Positions 25,202 through 38,254 of a stretch of 64,000 nucleotides of DNA are shown here, piece after piece. Location: NCBI GenBank assembly GCA_021464245.1, contig JADCRB010000040.1:5920273-5984272 (forward strand), given 5' to 3'. Positions within the stretch are counted from its first letter, which is position 1. Each line of letters opens with the position of its first letter. A program made the translations under genes and the position numbers. A model generated the notes under the pieces. The model made no database searches. It was not told the origin of the DNA and was given only the letters and a program-made list of their open reading frames with translations. Source of the stretch: Carallia brachiata (lineage: Eukaryota > Streptophyta > Magnoliopsida > Malpighiales > Rhizophoraceae).

Positions 25202-27596
25202 TCCCCCAACGGCTCTCTATTTTCAACCAACCAACAACAACTAAAACAATTTGGATTCCCAACTGTTGCTTTCTATCACTGTCCGCTTCATTTATTCAAA
25301 TAAAAAAATAAAGAATTATTTATATATGTCGCAAATTACAGGGAAAAAAAGAAGAAGGATTGTTGAGGCCTACGAGTAAAAATGGGACTTGCGTAAAACT
25401 CGAAGCTTAAGTAGAAAGAAAGGCGTTAACGTGCAGTGTGCACCACAAATCATTGGATTTTAAGGTTGTTTGTTTCTTCGCCTTTCTTCTTTATTTTCAG
25501 AGGGCCGGTGCATATACACGTTTAAGAGAACATGCAGAAAGTAAGAGATTAATTTAATGATATTTAATAATTTATTTATTTTTTTTAAATTTAATATATT
25601 TTTACAATATAACGATTTAGATCTCTATATATTCAGATATTTTCACTTATATACACCGACTTACCTTTTCCCTTATTTTTTTATATATGTGATTTGGAGC
25701 AAAAAAGGAGAGAGATAGCTAGCTGCTTTATGGTTACTTTTTTTTTAGGATTAAATGCTCAATGTGCTTTGTTTAANGAGCACCGCTAAACCGTCGATCT
25801 TTAGACGGAAATAGTATTGTGTTAAAAAAGATGGTAATAAAATGGATATAGTGTTATTAACAATATTTACTAATTTGTTTAATGTTTAATTTTTTGAATT
25901 CAATCCTTCCATGATCATATCATTTTAATTTCACTTAAACTGTCTCACTTAGTATTTCCATTTATCTAATCTCATGTGAAATGAATCAGATATTTCATAA
26001 TAAATATATAAATATTTTTGTTAATTACATATTAGAATTATTAATGAATAAAGTGTATTAATATATAAAATATGAGTGTTACACTTGTTACAAATATTAT
26101 GTATAATAGATTTAATTATATAGCTGAAACTATAAATTATAAAATTAGTTAATGTAATATATTAATGAAGGTGATCAGTCAAGTTTTAAGGTAGGAATTT
26201 GGATTGATTTTGGGAGTTGAGTGGTGGACTCAGCCTTTAAGGGAGTTCTACAATGAGAGTTCTGGGGCTTAATCTAGTAGAGAGATTCACGTTTTGAAAC
26301 TTATAAGATGAAGAGGTTAAGGGGTGTCAAGTAAATATTCTATGTAAGTATTTTAATATTTAAGTCAGTACAATGACTAAAAATAATAAGTGATATAATA
26401 AATTGGAAATAAATATGTACATTGGGATTGTAAATCAAGTAGGTATTTATAACAAAAGACGTAATCATTTTTAGAGTATTCTTATAGAATAGGGTATTTA
26501 TTCCTATTGGACCTAGTTTTTGGGTCTAACAAGGGTTGTACTGGAATTTTCCTAAAAAAATATCTTAATTTATTATTTGTTTATGAGATAAAAGCTTTCT
26601 TATTTAATGATTTTTAGAAAGAAAAAAAAACAAGATATACATTTTTTTTTTCCTTGGAGAAACAGAAGAAGTATAAGTACACATTTTGGGTAAGTGGTGA
26701 CAGGTAATTTATGTGCTTAATGAGCACATCAGTTGGTAGAGGTGATAAAAGTTGATTCAATTCAAATTATTTGACTTAGTCTACCTGAAATTTGATTTGA
26801 TTTGACTTGTTCTAATTGAAAAAATCAATGACTTGTAACCTAACTAACTCGAAGCCGAAACAACCTGAAACTCAAGTAACTCAAAATCCTGAAGATCCGA
26901 AATCTGAAAAACTCAAAACTTGAGTTATCCAAAATCCGAATAATTCGAATCCTAAAACTCGAAATCTGTAATAACCCGAATAAATCTTGACTTAACTTGA
27001 CCCAAAATTTTAATTAATTTTTTTTTGATTTACTTTTCTTTTAAATAATAATTATTTTTTTAATTATTTTATAAATATTTTAATTATTATATAATTATAT
27101 GACTTGTTTGTTTAAATATATCAAATATTAATTATTCAATTTTAATTTTTCTAATTGATTAAATTTAATATAACTTAAATATTCTTCATATAGTTAACTT
27201 CCAAGATAACTCTATACTAAATAGAATTAAAGAAAAGAAAGATAAGAAAAAAACAAAACAATTCTAATTTTAATGAATGTTATTAAATTATCAAAAATTA
27301 ATTAAAATAAAACTATTCAAAGTAGAGAAACCTTTTAAAAAATGAAAGAAAAAATAATTATCATATAATTAACATGAAATGAATTCTTTTTTATATAAAT
27401 ATTTTTAAGTAATAAAGTGAATAAATTATAAATAAAGCGAAATTTACTCAATTCTCATGAAATTTTTAGATAATATAATTTTTAAAAATAATTGTATATA
27501 TTTTTTTATGACTATAATAATCTAGTCATTGTAGTAATGAACAGAAAAATTTTAAGTTTATTGATAAAATGAAAATAGAAAACACATATTTTTATT

Positions 27597-27627
<31 letters not shown>

Positions 27628-29199
27628 TAAAAAATATATAATTTTGAAATTGAATAATTTTATCATAATTTTAATTAATATTTTGTCAATATATTTAAAC
27701 AAGTATATTGTATATAATTACTATAATATAATACTTATAACATTCAATGCAAGTAAAATAATACAATATCCACCTAATTATAATTTGTTTTCTACTAATT
27801 AAATATATATTATATTAATTATAAATATTATTAAGTGAATGTTATCATTTGATATTTTCAAATAATTAAAATTTAAATTATTCACATTTTGATTGATTGT
27901 TTTAATTTTTATGGTAAAATATACAAACCTAATTTTTGAGTTCAGTAAGAAATCAAAAATGATGCAATGGATTAACTAGAAACTCATATGAATCAGATCC
28001 AAAACTCGAAGTAACCTGAAATTTGAAATACATAAAACCTGAAATATCTGAAATTTGATAGACCTAAGACTCGATGAACTCAAGACCCGAATGACTCGAA
28101 ACCTAAATGACACGAAAACCCAATAAGCTGACCTAAAACTGACCCAATCCGTCTGTTCACAAGGATACAGTTTTTTTTAATACTTTGTTTTACTTTTTTG
28201 TTATTTATTATATTTTCTTTTCTTAAAAAAATTAAACTTTAAGTAATAGTGAATGTTACCTTAAATATATGTAATAGTATCTTAAATCTTGATTTTCAAA
28301 AAAAAAAAATTCAAAATTTTTTTTGTTTCTAAGACAGTATACTTTGACTCTATTTGATTTTTCTAAATTAATAAGAGGCGACAAATTTAGAAAAAAAAAT
28401 TCAAAAACTAACTTTTCGTGCAGTTTAATTTGTGCCATTTAGCTTTATTCAAAGTTTAATTGGATCGAAGCACCATTTTCGATTTTTCAGTTCCACTCGA
28501 TTCAATCCAATCCGATTCTAAGAAAACTTGGTTTGACGCATTAGCCAAAGAAAGTATGCGCCTGGTTCCAATTTGCTATAGACAGTAGAGACTGCTGTTG
28601 CTTGATATTTTATTGTAATCAAATCCATCCCTTACTTTGACTTATTTTATAGATTTTTAATTTAATTTACATTTTTTAAGTAAAATTTATTTATAATCTT
28701 ATATCATAGGTAAGTTCTATTTAAAATAAAAAAATAAAAAATGAGTAAATTTTGCATAAAATAAAAAATAAAAAATAAAAATAAATTTATATAGTGTTGG
28801 AAAATAAATAAATTATACTCACAAAAAATGTATAAAAGTAACAAGCACCTACTTTAAAATCCGTAACGAAACTCTTAAAACAACGTGGCCTAAGCCTTCT
28901 TCTCTTTTTTTTTTTTCAAGTGTACAATTTAAGATTCTATTTAAAAAGACGGTCAAATATTTATCAATAATTATGTTATTATCATAACAAAATCTGACAT
29001 TAAAATAAATAAAAATAATTAAATTTAAAAATTTTGCTAAAAGTTAGATTTTGTCACCTAAAAAGGCCTTAAGAATTAATAAAAGAAAGTTGAAACCTTC
29101 TCTCTTTTTTATGAATTAGTATATTATACAAATAATATAGATATAGACACACTAGGTCTAAGCTGATTTGTCTGTTTTGTATTTTTGTTATTACAATCT
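25202..29199. other. AT-rich intergenic region, 4 kb
   Basis: No gene recognised. Contains one undetermined base (25777), an ATT microsatellite (27597-27621), long AT-only stretches, and two blocks of degenerate CTCGAAA/CCTGAAA-type short repeats described separately. Confidence 0.5.
26746..28160. repeat. Paired blocks of degenerate ~10-bp repeats around an AT-rich core
   Basis: Blocks at 26746-27010 and 27950-28160 are built from variants of AACTCGAAAT, CCTGAAAC and CCCGAATAA in the same orientation. About 0.95 kb of almost pure AT lies between them. This could be an old nonautonomous element or a local minisatellite expansion. No terminal repeats were found. Confidence 0.45.
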
Positions 29200-30285
29200 C
29201 TCTTCTTCGCAGCGTCAGCTATAATGTGCTGAGAGTGTACTAACGTGCCAGCCGTGATCACTACTCATCTGCCTCCTCTCTAGCAATTTCTGCTAGTGGC
29301 TGTTGATTCCTCAGTGAAGCATCGTTCCCCTCTTGTGGTTTTGGTGCTGGCGTCGCCCTACTTCTGGTGGTGAAGTATGTGCCTTCGATTTTACTAGTGA
29401 GGAATTTTGCCGTTCTATTTTTGGTCCTTGTTTAGGGGTGCTAACTTAGCTCCCTTGCCTTCCCCTTCGTTTTCGATGGATGGGGGTGGGGGAGGCAGAT
29501 CTTTTTGAGATGGGTCTGGCTGTGTATAGCAGCTCCCGTGCCCGCTCGTTTCTTTGGTTGAGTTTACCACTTTTGGTTGCTCTCCATGCTCCGTTCCCTG
29601 GTCTGTCGGCTTTCGGGTTTCTTTCATCCTTTGAGTGATGCTTTGGTGCGATTCGGCATGCTCCTAGCGTTGTGCTGTGGTCTGGCCGCCGTCAACCTAC
29701 TCAGGCCTCGTTGTTATTGCTTGTCGGAGGCGTTGCCATACTGTGCATCAGTGAGACGCTTGTTTTTCTGGCTCCTATGTGTTGGTCTCTGGTTTTCTGT
29801 TCCTAGTTTTAGGGGACTTCTCCTTTCCTAGATTTTGAACTTAGTTGAGCTGTCCTGTTTAGCTCACTTGAATAGTTGTTGGTTTAGGATCTTGAATTGT
29901 GGTCGAGCATTGTGCTGTGGTCTGGCCGCCGTCAACCTACTCAGGCCTTGTTGTTATTGCTTGTCGGAGGCGTTGCTATACTGTGCATCAGTGAGACGCT
30001 TGTTTTTCTGGCTCCTATGTGTTGGCCTCTGGTTTTCTGTTTTTAGTTTTAGGGAACTTTTCCTTTCCTAGGCTTTGAACTTAGTTGAGCTGTCCTGTTT
30101 GGCTCACTTGAATAGTTGTTGGTTTAGGATCTTGAATTGTGGTAGACTATGTTTGTATGATAAGGTAGCTTGTTACTTAATTTCCTGCACTTTGGTGTGG
30201 GTTTCATAGGTTGAGCTAGTCCTCTGTATATTTTTTACTGTTTAATTTAATGATCTGTTTGCCTTTGCTCAAAAAAAAAAAAAAC
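29200..30285 (+). mobile_element. Poly(A)-tailed retroposon with internal 240-bp tandem duplication
   Basis: A GC-richer segment in AT-rich surroundings ends ...TTTGCCTTTGCTC plus an A-run at ~30270-30284, a typical plant LINE-like 3' end. Inside, 29666-29905 is repeated almost exactly at 29906-30145 (240-bp period, a few substitutions). No RT is present, so it is either a 5'-truncated LINE tail or another poly(A) retroposon. The start is approximate and no target duplication was seen. Confidence 0.45.
29666..30145. repeat. Two tandem copies of a 240-bp unit
   Basis: Each copy carries TGTGCTGTGGTCTGGCCGCC near its start and TTGTTGGTTTAGGATCTTGA near its end, offset by 240 bp. The copies differ by only a few bases, so the duplication is recent. 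Confidence 0.9.
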
Positions 30286-31304
30286 ACCGAATATGACCTT
30301 GTAACATGTACAAACAAACGATTTCTAGGGAGTGGACACCTGTCCCTTTCGGTCAAACTCAGATCCTTTTCGGAAAGTGTAACGTCAAGGAAGTGTTGTT
30401 CCTAAAACTGTCAAAGTATGGGAGGCGGCATTTTGGGTTGGAGTTCTTGACTTTTTAATGTGAAATCTGTAACCCTTTAGATTTTACGGTACGCTGATGC
30501 CATTTAGTTTGCATATATTGCAAGATGGCCACTTGTAAATGTAATCCAAAAGAGGCTGGGGGTCCCTCTAAGAAGAAGAAAATTGTTTGTCAATTAAGGG
30601 CTGTGTTTGGACTTTGGAGTGGTGCAACCTGGACAATTCTTTTTAGCAAGTTTTTTTATGATTCCGAAAGCTGCAACTGCCAGTTTATCAAAAAATCTTG
30701 AAGCATATGCGGGGAGCACACCACCTTTTCAATAGCATTCAATGTTTTTTTTTTTTTTTTTTGGGTTAAATTTAATACATCTTTCATAATTTAATAATTT
30801 ACTGTATATTTATCACGTGTCATTATTATAAAGATTTTTCGTTTATTAAATTGGTATCGTTTTGAATTTTAGTCATATGGAAACTTTCATATGAAGATAT
30901 AATAAATTTTACCTTTATAATTTTTTTTAAACAAGATAAACACTAGATAAAATATCTTTTTTTTGACTTAATATTTTACTTGCAATTTGTAATGCTTTTA
31001 GTTGAGGAAACATATAGTTTTGGCATTCAAATCGTGCATGCACATGGCCGCAAGACTGTTAAATTGCTAGATTGTATTCTTCAGTATTTTCTTGAAAGCG
31101 TCCTCAATACTACGAAATCGCATTTTGGAGATCGCGAATATTGGTTTATATAATTGTAATGTGCGTATATATGAGATGTACTGAAAAGTCGTCCTGAAAA
31201 TTGATGAGTTCGGCAACAGCCTTTCTCTTCTTCGACTACTTAAATGTCTTCCATTTCTACTACTTTCCCTTTCTATCTTCTAAATTCTTATACCTTTTCC
31301 ATTT

Positions 31305-31400
31305 GGTAATAATGGCTATTCAAGAGTCTAGTCTTTAAATTGAAGGTTTCTAGTTCGAATTTGAGTTGAAACTAATTAATCAAAAAAAAAAAAAAAAAAC
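31305..31400 (+). mobile_element. Possible tRNA-derived SINE 3' portion
   Basis: A T-arm/box-B-like stretch (GGTTTCTAGTTCGAATTTGA) is followed by ACTAATTAATC and an A-run of ~18. The layout suits a SINE, but box A is weak and no target duplication was found. Confidence 0.35.
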
Positions 31401-31642
31401 GAACTATGAAGTGTGAGATCATAAGCAATTTTTACTCCCTAAAAAATGGAATAAAATTGCCCATTGGTCTCAAAACCCAAATGCTGAGATTGATTGGAGA
31501 AATGAATATATGTGTGTTTTTGTTTAAGCCTTCAATTGCAGGGATAGGATTGCCTTCTCTTGCCTTTTCTTGCCTTCTCTCACTCTCTTACATCTGTATC
31601 TTCCTCCAAAAAATAGCCCTTAGCTACTGCCGCCGGCCAGCC

Positions 31643-31756
31643 ACCCCTCCCCTCTTCCTCTCTTTTCTCTTTCTTCATCTCCTCTCTCTAGTGTCAGCTA
31701 CCCCTCCCCTCTTCCTTTCTTTTCTCTTTCTTCATCTCCTTTTTCTAGTGTCAGCT
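31643..31756. repeat. 57-bp CT-rich tandem duplication
   Basis: ACCCCTCCCCTCTTCC begins at 31643 and again at 31700. Each unit ends with CTAGTGTCAGCT and the copies differ at a few bases. Confidence 0.85.
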
Positions 31757-33017
31757 GCGTCACCTCCACCCCTCTCCTTCTCTCTCTCCTACCCTGGTTC
31801 ATTTTAATGGCTTTTTAGGTAATTTGCTTTTTAGATCTAACTTTAACAAAGATACTTATAGTCATCCTAGTGGCAAGTCCGGAATCTCCTCACGTCCCCT
31901 GTCAATTTTAATTTTTTGTTCTCCTTCGTAGGCGTTGCCGTGCCAGACCCTCAGATCGCGGACGAAGACAACGCCGCGAGAGTCACCGATGCAATCTCCT
32001 CACAGGCCTTGCTGCTTCTTTTGCTGTTGGGACCGACGCTGCTGACAATGTCGCTACCGTAGCCGACACCACCATCACTGCCCTCACTGGTGACGCAAAC
32101 GCTCCCACTGCCGCGCCTTGTTCCACTGCTGCTCTTGCTGCCATCGCCGTCTCCTCTGCCTGTCGCCACAGCTTTTGGTTCTAGAGGGATTGGCTTTAGT
32201 TTTACTTCTTAAATACTTGGCAGTGTTGATTATAATAGCGTACCCTTGTGAACAGCTCAGAATCGAGATGCAACCACAACTGAAGGTATAAGTCAGTATA
32301 ATGACCATAAATCTACTCTTTGGCAAAGCCAACATCTTCTTCTATTTTCAGAACTTAAAATTCTCTTTCGCCACCTCTCACTTAATTAAGCTCTCTTTTT
32401 ATATCGCAATGTCCGTTTGCAGAATGCCAGCCAAAAAAAAATTTCCTCTTTTATGTTTCACCATAATCACCCCTACTTGTCCATGCAACTGATAGACTAA
32501 TTTCCTGAAACTGGTCAAGTTTCTTATGGGTTAGCTAGCTTTATGTACTTCAGTTTCGACATTTCGTCCAAAGTCTAAATATAGCATTCAAAGGCCCTAT
32601 CAAACACTCCTTGTACCATGACCTCCAAAAAAATAAGCATTAACAGTGAAAATTTCTGGAATCCTGTTGGTTAAATGGGCAAAATATACTTGCAAGAACA
32701 GAGCACTGTATGGATAAGAGATGCAAATCAAACAGACATATACAAGAAAAGAAACCTGAAAATTAATTTTGCATACTGCCTGTAACCTTTCATTAAGATG
32801 AATCAGACATTGTATCTTGCGCAAAACACGGTCGCTAGCTTGTATGTGATCCTTGAAATGGATGAAAAAGCTTCACTATCGAATACAGAAAGGATGCAAA
32901 GGAAAGTGAGGAAAACAAGGAAAACAAGAACCTGGAAGGCTTCTCGGACCTCTATATAAAATACCATGTTACAAAGACAACATTTTCTTACCAAAAAGAG
33001 TTTTCGAACTCAATGTC

Positions 33018-36000
33018 TTAGCCTATAATTGCCTTGATCTTCTTCTTTTGATCCTTTGTTAAAGAGGTGGGGAAAAGAACCTCAAATGTGACGTATAGAT
33101 CCCTTTCTTTGTGCTAAAGTGTACCGACATTCCTTCTCCTTTTAACTTTCTTACTTCCTTTGGCTTTGTGACTCCCTGAATATCATTTACCTTTGTCACT
33201 CGCATAAGTCGTCAATGTGAACATCAAATCTAGATAGTTTGGGCATGCTTACCTTTGTACCAATGTCTACTAAATGCTCGTCAAGATGCTTATTGGTTTT
33301 TTCAAAACCAACAAGTGCTTGAACCTAATCAAAAATTAATGTTAGAAAATCAACTCTAAGTGAAAAGTATGGTTCTCACAATTTTATGTGCATGACAAAA
33401 GGCGAAAAAAAGAGAGAGAGAAGAAAGCATAGATCTAATTATGGTAGCAGCTGTAAGTCATTGCCTTCCTTTCTAAAGCGGTCATGGGAAGCTGTGTGGA
33501 TGCAAAACTGCCAAAATTGCAATGGTTAAATTTGTCTATAACACAATGAGTACTGTCATTGGTACCTGTAAGACACAACAATGCTGCATCAGCGTCAAAG
33601 ACTAGTAAACTACCTTCAAATCTCCAGCTTCTCCATCTATTTTTGGCTCGCTGTCTTCATAAAAAGCCACCTCCTACAAAATGCAGTACAAAATGCATGA
33701 ACATTGAAGTCCAAAAAATCAACAATATTCTCAATAAAATTAACCACAGTCCACAAAGACAAACTGTACTGTCACTGGAGGCACAGAAACAGAGGATTAC
33801 AAACATCCATAGGTTATTGGAACCAAAACCACAAAAAACAGAAAACCCATTAGGCCATTAGCCTTCTGTGCTGCAGGCTGATGGGTTCCACTAATCTCCT
33901 ATCCCTCCTCAGGCCCGCAACAGAAGAAGAATTCCACAGTTACAAATGAATGGTCTTTGCCTGGGGGAAGGGTTTAAAAAAAAAGGTGATAAGTCATCCA
34001 AGTTTAACATAGGCTACCCCAAGTCCTACATGGTTAAAACTTCAGCATTATCTGGATAGTTAAGTGACTAATTATATCATTAGAACCCAAATAACAACAT
34101 GCAGTTAATACTCAAAAGAAGTCTTAAAATGAATCGCCTTTCATGATAAATGGCAAAACATTGACATCAACTACTAAAGGGCTGCATACTGCTTTCAACT
34201 AATATTTCCACCTTAGAAATTTCAAATGAAAATGCCTGGACTAGGATGTGGCAAAGGACTTCCATAGCAGATAAGAGGAATTAGTCTCTGGCAGTTAAGA
34301 GTAATTTGAACTGGAAAAGATTTTTCCATTGGAAGGTTTTCCTTGAATTGTTTAACAAAACTAGTAGAAAGCTTACTTGTCCACCTTGCATGCCTTTCTC
34401 AATGTCAATGTGATAGAATATCCTTCCCGTTCAAATTCGACATTTTTGGCATTCCTCACAAACCTAATAAGTAAGAAGAGAGAATAAAAAAACTCAAAAA
34501 AAGAGTAGCCTTAAAGAGCAGTATCAAGTAAATGATGGGAAATGAACAAAATGCCCAAAACTCCTGATTGCAGCAAATAAAGAAAAACTAATATTTCAAC
34601 TAGATAAAAAGGTGGTGTTGAAGTTAATTGGAGACCATAAAAAGAGGTTTTATCATATTTTCTGCTGAGTAATGATAAAATCACAATATACATGGTCTGT
34701 CATCTGTTGGAACATCCCTGGACCAATTTGCCTATGATAGACTTCATTTCTGCAGTTACAACGCCTCTAGCCTGGGGCTGGCTTTATTACATTTTTCTCC
34801 CTCGAAACCTGATGAATATGTCGAAAAGCATTCTTATTCATGAAACATACCCAAAAGCAGATTGCCAATCGCTTCTTGTATTCTCTATATGAAAGAAAAT
34901 GAGTATTCAACAACGGGTTAGCTGCCTGACAACTTGCTCATGAGACAGTGACAAAGGTATATAATTACATAATCAGAACTTAGCTTCACAATATACCTCA
35001 ATTAAGTGAAATATCATCCAAATGCATTCTCTAGTCCATGGTAATGCTTTAGTGGATTTCTATCCCTCACTTCACTTTTGAAGGTATAGGGGAAGACAGA
35101 TGGGGTAATGGGGCTAATCTAGACTACAAGGCCATTACTGGATAGCATATATTGAAGCATAAATTGAAAAGAAAATCACAAAATTTAGTGGCATTCAGGG
35201 TGGTGTAGCATGACACAAATTTTAACTCTCAAAGCAACCAAAACATTGGTTACGTAATTTCACTAAGAAAAGGTACCACTGGAATTATCTATGACAATAC
35301 ATGGGGCACAAAGGCTTCAAAAATAATCCTTACCTAATAACTGAATTCAGCTCTTAACTCTGTCTAATGAGAATGGTCAAATAAAATAGCTCACCTTCAT
35401 TGAACCACCCATGTACAAGTCTTCAAGCGTAGCATCAAATTCAACAACAACATCATCACCCTTTACAATTGGTTCTTCCTCTTCCATTGGATTAAAGAAA
35501 CTGGAAAAACATCTTATAAGGAAGAAGATGATAGAACAAAAAGTTTTAGAAAGGCCAAATTCAATTTCTTTGTAGCTCATTACTATCACAGCACAGCACT
35601 CATGGTTAGGTCCATATGAATAGACGATCACAAAAACAGTTTGCACAAGTATAACTGTTTTAATCCACCAACAGCTGAGATTGTGGCCTATTAATGATTA
35701 GTAGTCTCCCAAGTAACGAGGAGAAACGTCAATGATAATGCTGCACACCACGGTGCGCTTATGATGGCATCAATTACATATCGAACAATAATATTTGCCA
35801 CAGACAGGTAAAGCACAGGAAAACGATTTACCACTTTGAGGACGAATTCGGTAAATTGCAACAAAACTTAATAATATACAATGAGGAACATGGTGGATAG
35901 AGTAAGCAATTTGGTCTCAAGTATTGGGGCAGGTTGTCAAGACACCAATAGCAATATAAGCACAAAGTGAACTTGGATAACGGGCTCTAGCATAAGCAAA

Positions 36001-36582
36001 ACAAAATGAGAAGGAGAGCATACTGGCCAAAGATGTTTTGAAAGTTCATTCCCATTCCTCCACCTCTGCCTCCTTCACTAGCCTTATGCTGTTTGGGTCC
36101 CTACTCTCCATATCTATCATATATACTCCTCTTCTCGCTATCAGCTAACACCTCATAAGCTAACCAACCCAAAAACCAAGATTGAATAACCATTCATTCA
36201 ATGCAATCACCTCAAGATCAACAAAATAATAATAATTAAAAAGGTAAAAAAAGGAAAAAAGAGAAAAGTTAAAAACGATGTTACCATGTTTTATATCGGC
36301 AAATCGCTTATTGGCCTCCTCGGTTCTTGTAGGGATGGTACTTCAAAGCAAACCTTCTGTATGCTCTTTTGATCTGTTCGTCTGATGCAACCTTCGACAC
36401 TTGCAATACATCGTAATAGCCCTTCCTGAAACCACTTCTTCAGAAATTTTAGCAAAAATTCATCAACGAAGCGAGAGAAAGAGAGGGAAGAAGGAGAGCA
36501 AGCCATACGCTGCAATGGCGGCGAGAGCGTAGGAGAGTGTGCACAAAAGGAAAAAGAGCTTTCTTCCCCGATTCGCCGCCAT
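33018..36582 (-). pseudogene. ERdj3B-type ER-luminal DnaJ co-chaperone, decayed
   Basis: Ten exon remnants, including 36509-36582, 36285-36425, 36024-36159, 35395-35500, 34692-34808, 34377-34463, 33614-33673, ~33430-33507, 33253-33324 and 33018-33175. They read a signal peptide (KLFFLLCTLSYALAAIAA), J domain ([25 protein letters not shown]), G-rich linker, MEEEEPIVKGDDVVVEF, LEDLYMGG, the Cys-rich RRCNCRNEVYHRQIGPGMF, VQALVGFEK and a C-terminus ending KKKIKAIIG. Functional ERdj3B assists BiP in ER folding and immune-receptor biogenesis. Lesions: the J-domain HPD motif is HPY; ~8 bases are lost right after it, causing a frameshift; TAG replaces a Glu codon after DRYGE (~36103); a Trp of VWREKN is Ser; TAG replaces the Lys before RRCNC (~34770); frames slip in the exons at 34377-34463, ~33430-33507 and 33018-33175. 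Splice sites are largely preserved. Confidence 0.92.
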
Positions 36583-37242
36583 CAGGATAATGCACGATCT
36601 GGAGAGAATTGAATCTCTCCAGGAAAAAAAAAAAAGTGATACAAAATTTTAGGGTTTCTGTTTTAGTAATTTTTTTTTTTTCAAAGAGCGATATTAGGAA
36701 TTCGCCAGTCCGAGCTTCGACTGGTACATTTCTTTGTGCATTTTACTCATCCTTGTCTTGGTTTTATGTGAAATCCCAGAAATTTGGGTGGCTCGACGCT
36801 TGCTCTTGAGCCGAGGAGGAGTTAAGCGCCAGCCAGAACAGCAACAAACGATGACTTGGCCGACAGCCCTCTTTTGCGACATGTGCCCTGTTAATACAAA
36901 CCAATTGGAGAAAGCTTGGGGCTGTTCCAACCAATGTACGTGAGCCACGTAAGATTTTCTTTTCCTAATGATTGCTCGCGATGGGGTTTTTTTCTTTTTT
37001 TTTTTTTTTTTGATGTTTTTTCTTTTTTTTCCTTTTTTTACCCCTGCCAAATTAGGCTTTGTAATGGACCCTGACCGCACCTTTCCATGTCCACAAACAC
37101 AATTATATATGGATCCCTAGTATGATCTAGCTATCCAAAAGAAAAGGCCTGGAGCCCAACAGGATGGACCTTTTCAGTTCTGAGACCCAAAAGCAGCTTG
37201 GAAGTTGGGTGCCAGTGATGGCTTGCAAGTTGTCAAATTGTT
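36583..37242. other. Intergenic, upstream side of the DnaJ pseudogene
   Basis: Begins with a short palindrome (36601-36620, GGAGAGA-ATTGAA-TCTCTCC), then T-runs (~36671-36681, ~36990-37037). No gene recognised. Confidence 0.45.
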
Positions 37243-37257
37243 AAAAAGTTAAACATT

Positions 37258-37413
37258 GTCCTTAAGTGACACTTTCGTGATTAAAACTCAAATTTATATT
37301 TTAAATATTTTAATTCCAAATCCTTAGAAAGGATGTTTGAGATTTATAGGAGATAAGAGTTATTCTTATTGGATAACTTATTACTTCCAGGACCTCCTAA
37401 TAGATCAAAAAAA
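37258..37413 (+). mobile_element. SINE-like retroposon with 15-bp target-site duplication
   Basis: A ~156-bp insertion ends ...CTCCTAATAGATC plus an A-run. It is bounded by AAAAAGTTAAACATT at 37243-37257 and again at 37414-37428. The length, A-tail and target duplication define a short retroposon. A weak box-B-like GATTAAAACTCAA lies near its 5' end; the family is not recognised. Confidence 0.65.
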
Positions 37414-37428
37414 AAAAAGTTAAACATT

Positions 37429-38246
37429 TTAATTTTTGAAGTCTTATATTCTAATTTTGTGAATTCTAATTTTAAGAAAGATGTGCCTGAGCAAAACTCA
37501 CTATTCCACAAGTAGAGATCATATTGCATCATTTTTTGATTTTGACAGGTAGTGACAATTGGAAAGAGGGTGGGGGAAGTGAAACACTAACCCCAGCCTA
37601 GTGGTTTGAGGAAATATTCTCCAAACTATTCGGATTATGTATGAGCTCCGTATCAGTTTTTCTTGGCGAATACCATAGCAGTCAAGGTTCTTGTTCGTAC
37701 AAAAAGACAGTAGCAAAGCAACGAAGACTCCCCAACCAATTTACAAATTGGGGAAAAACTTGCAACATATATAAAAAATAATAAAGTTTTCATGTGAGAT
37801 TTGGACCATTAAATAATAAAAAATGTATTGAAATTGAGAAAAAATAAACCGTTGAATTAACTGCGTGTCTTCTGTGTGATATAATGTATGTTTATATGGT
37901 CTTTCTTTTACAACTATGATGGTTGGAATAGTATAGGAGTTCACATTTACTCCAAATAAACTCTTTCCAAGATTATATGAAGAAGTGTTAGGGACAAGTC
38001 TCCCGCTGGAGGCATACAAATGTAATTATTTCTTTTATTATTAGGACTTTTAATCCTTCCAATCTACAAACAAAAAACTTAATTCATCTGAAAATCTTGA
38101 TCACTCTCCTCTTCAAATATACAATGTCAAAATTAATCCCAAAAAAAAAAAAAATAAATATAAATCGAGTTTATCAAAAGGCACACATGTTGAACATCAT
38201 TTGCCAAACCACTTCTACTTTCGTTCGTAGGACCCAAAAGCAAGCA
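37429..38246. other. Intergenic spacer
   Basis: AT-rich; no gene or repeat recognised. Lies between the SINE-like insertion and the hAT MITE. Confidence 0.45.
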
Positions 38247-38254
38247 CCAGTAGT

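Larger units (their letters stand above)
30286..33017. other. Intergenic region with short repeats and a GC-rich patch
   Basis: Contains a poly(T) run (~30747-30763), a possible SINE end (31305-31400), a 57-bp CT-rich tandem pair (31643-31756) and a GC-rich patch (31930-32170) whose frames encode only low-complexity Ser/Gly or Ala/Thr strings. No gene is recognised. Confidence 0.45.

Noticed and set aside
29415..29627. 70-codon minus frame with poly-Pro
   Set aside because: Antisense to a poly(A)-tailed retroposon; no domain.
31930..32170. GC-rich patch with Ser/Gly-rich minus frame
   Set aside because: Low-complexity composition, no splice or promoter context, no recognisable family.
36601..36620. 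Palindrome GGAGAGA-ATTGAA-TCTCTCC
   Set aside because: Short and unconserved as far as can be seen; probably chance in the leader of the DnaJ pseudogene.
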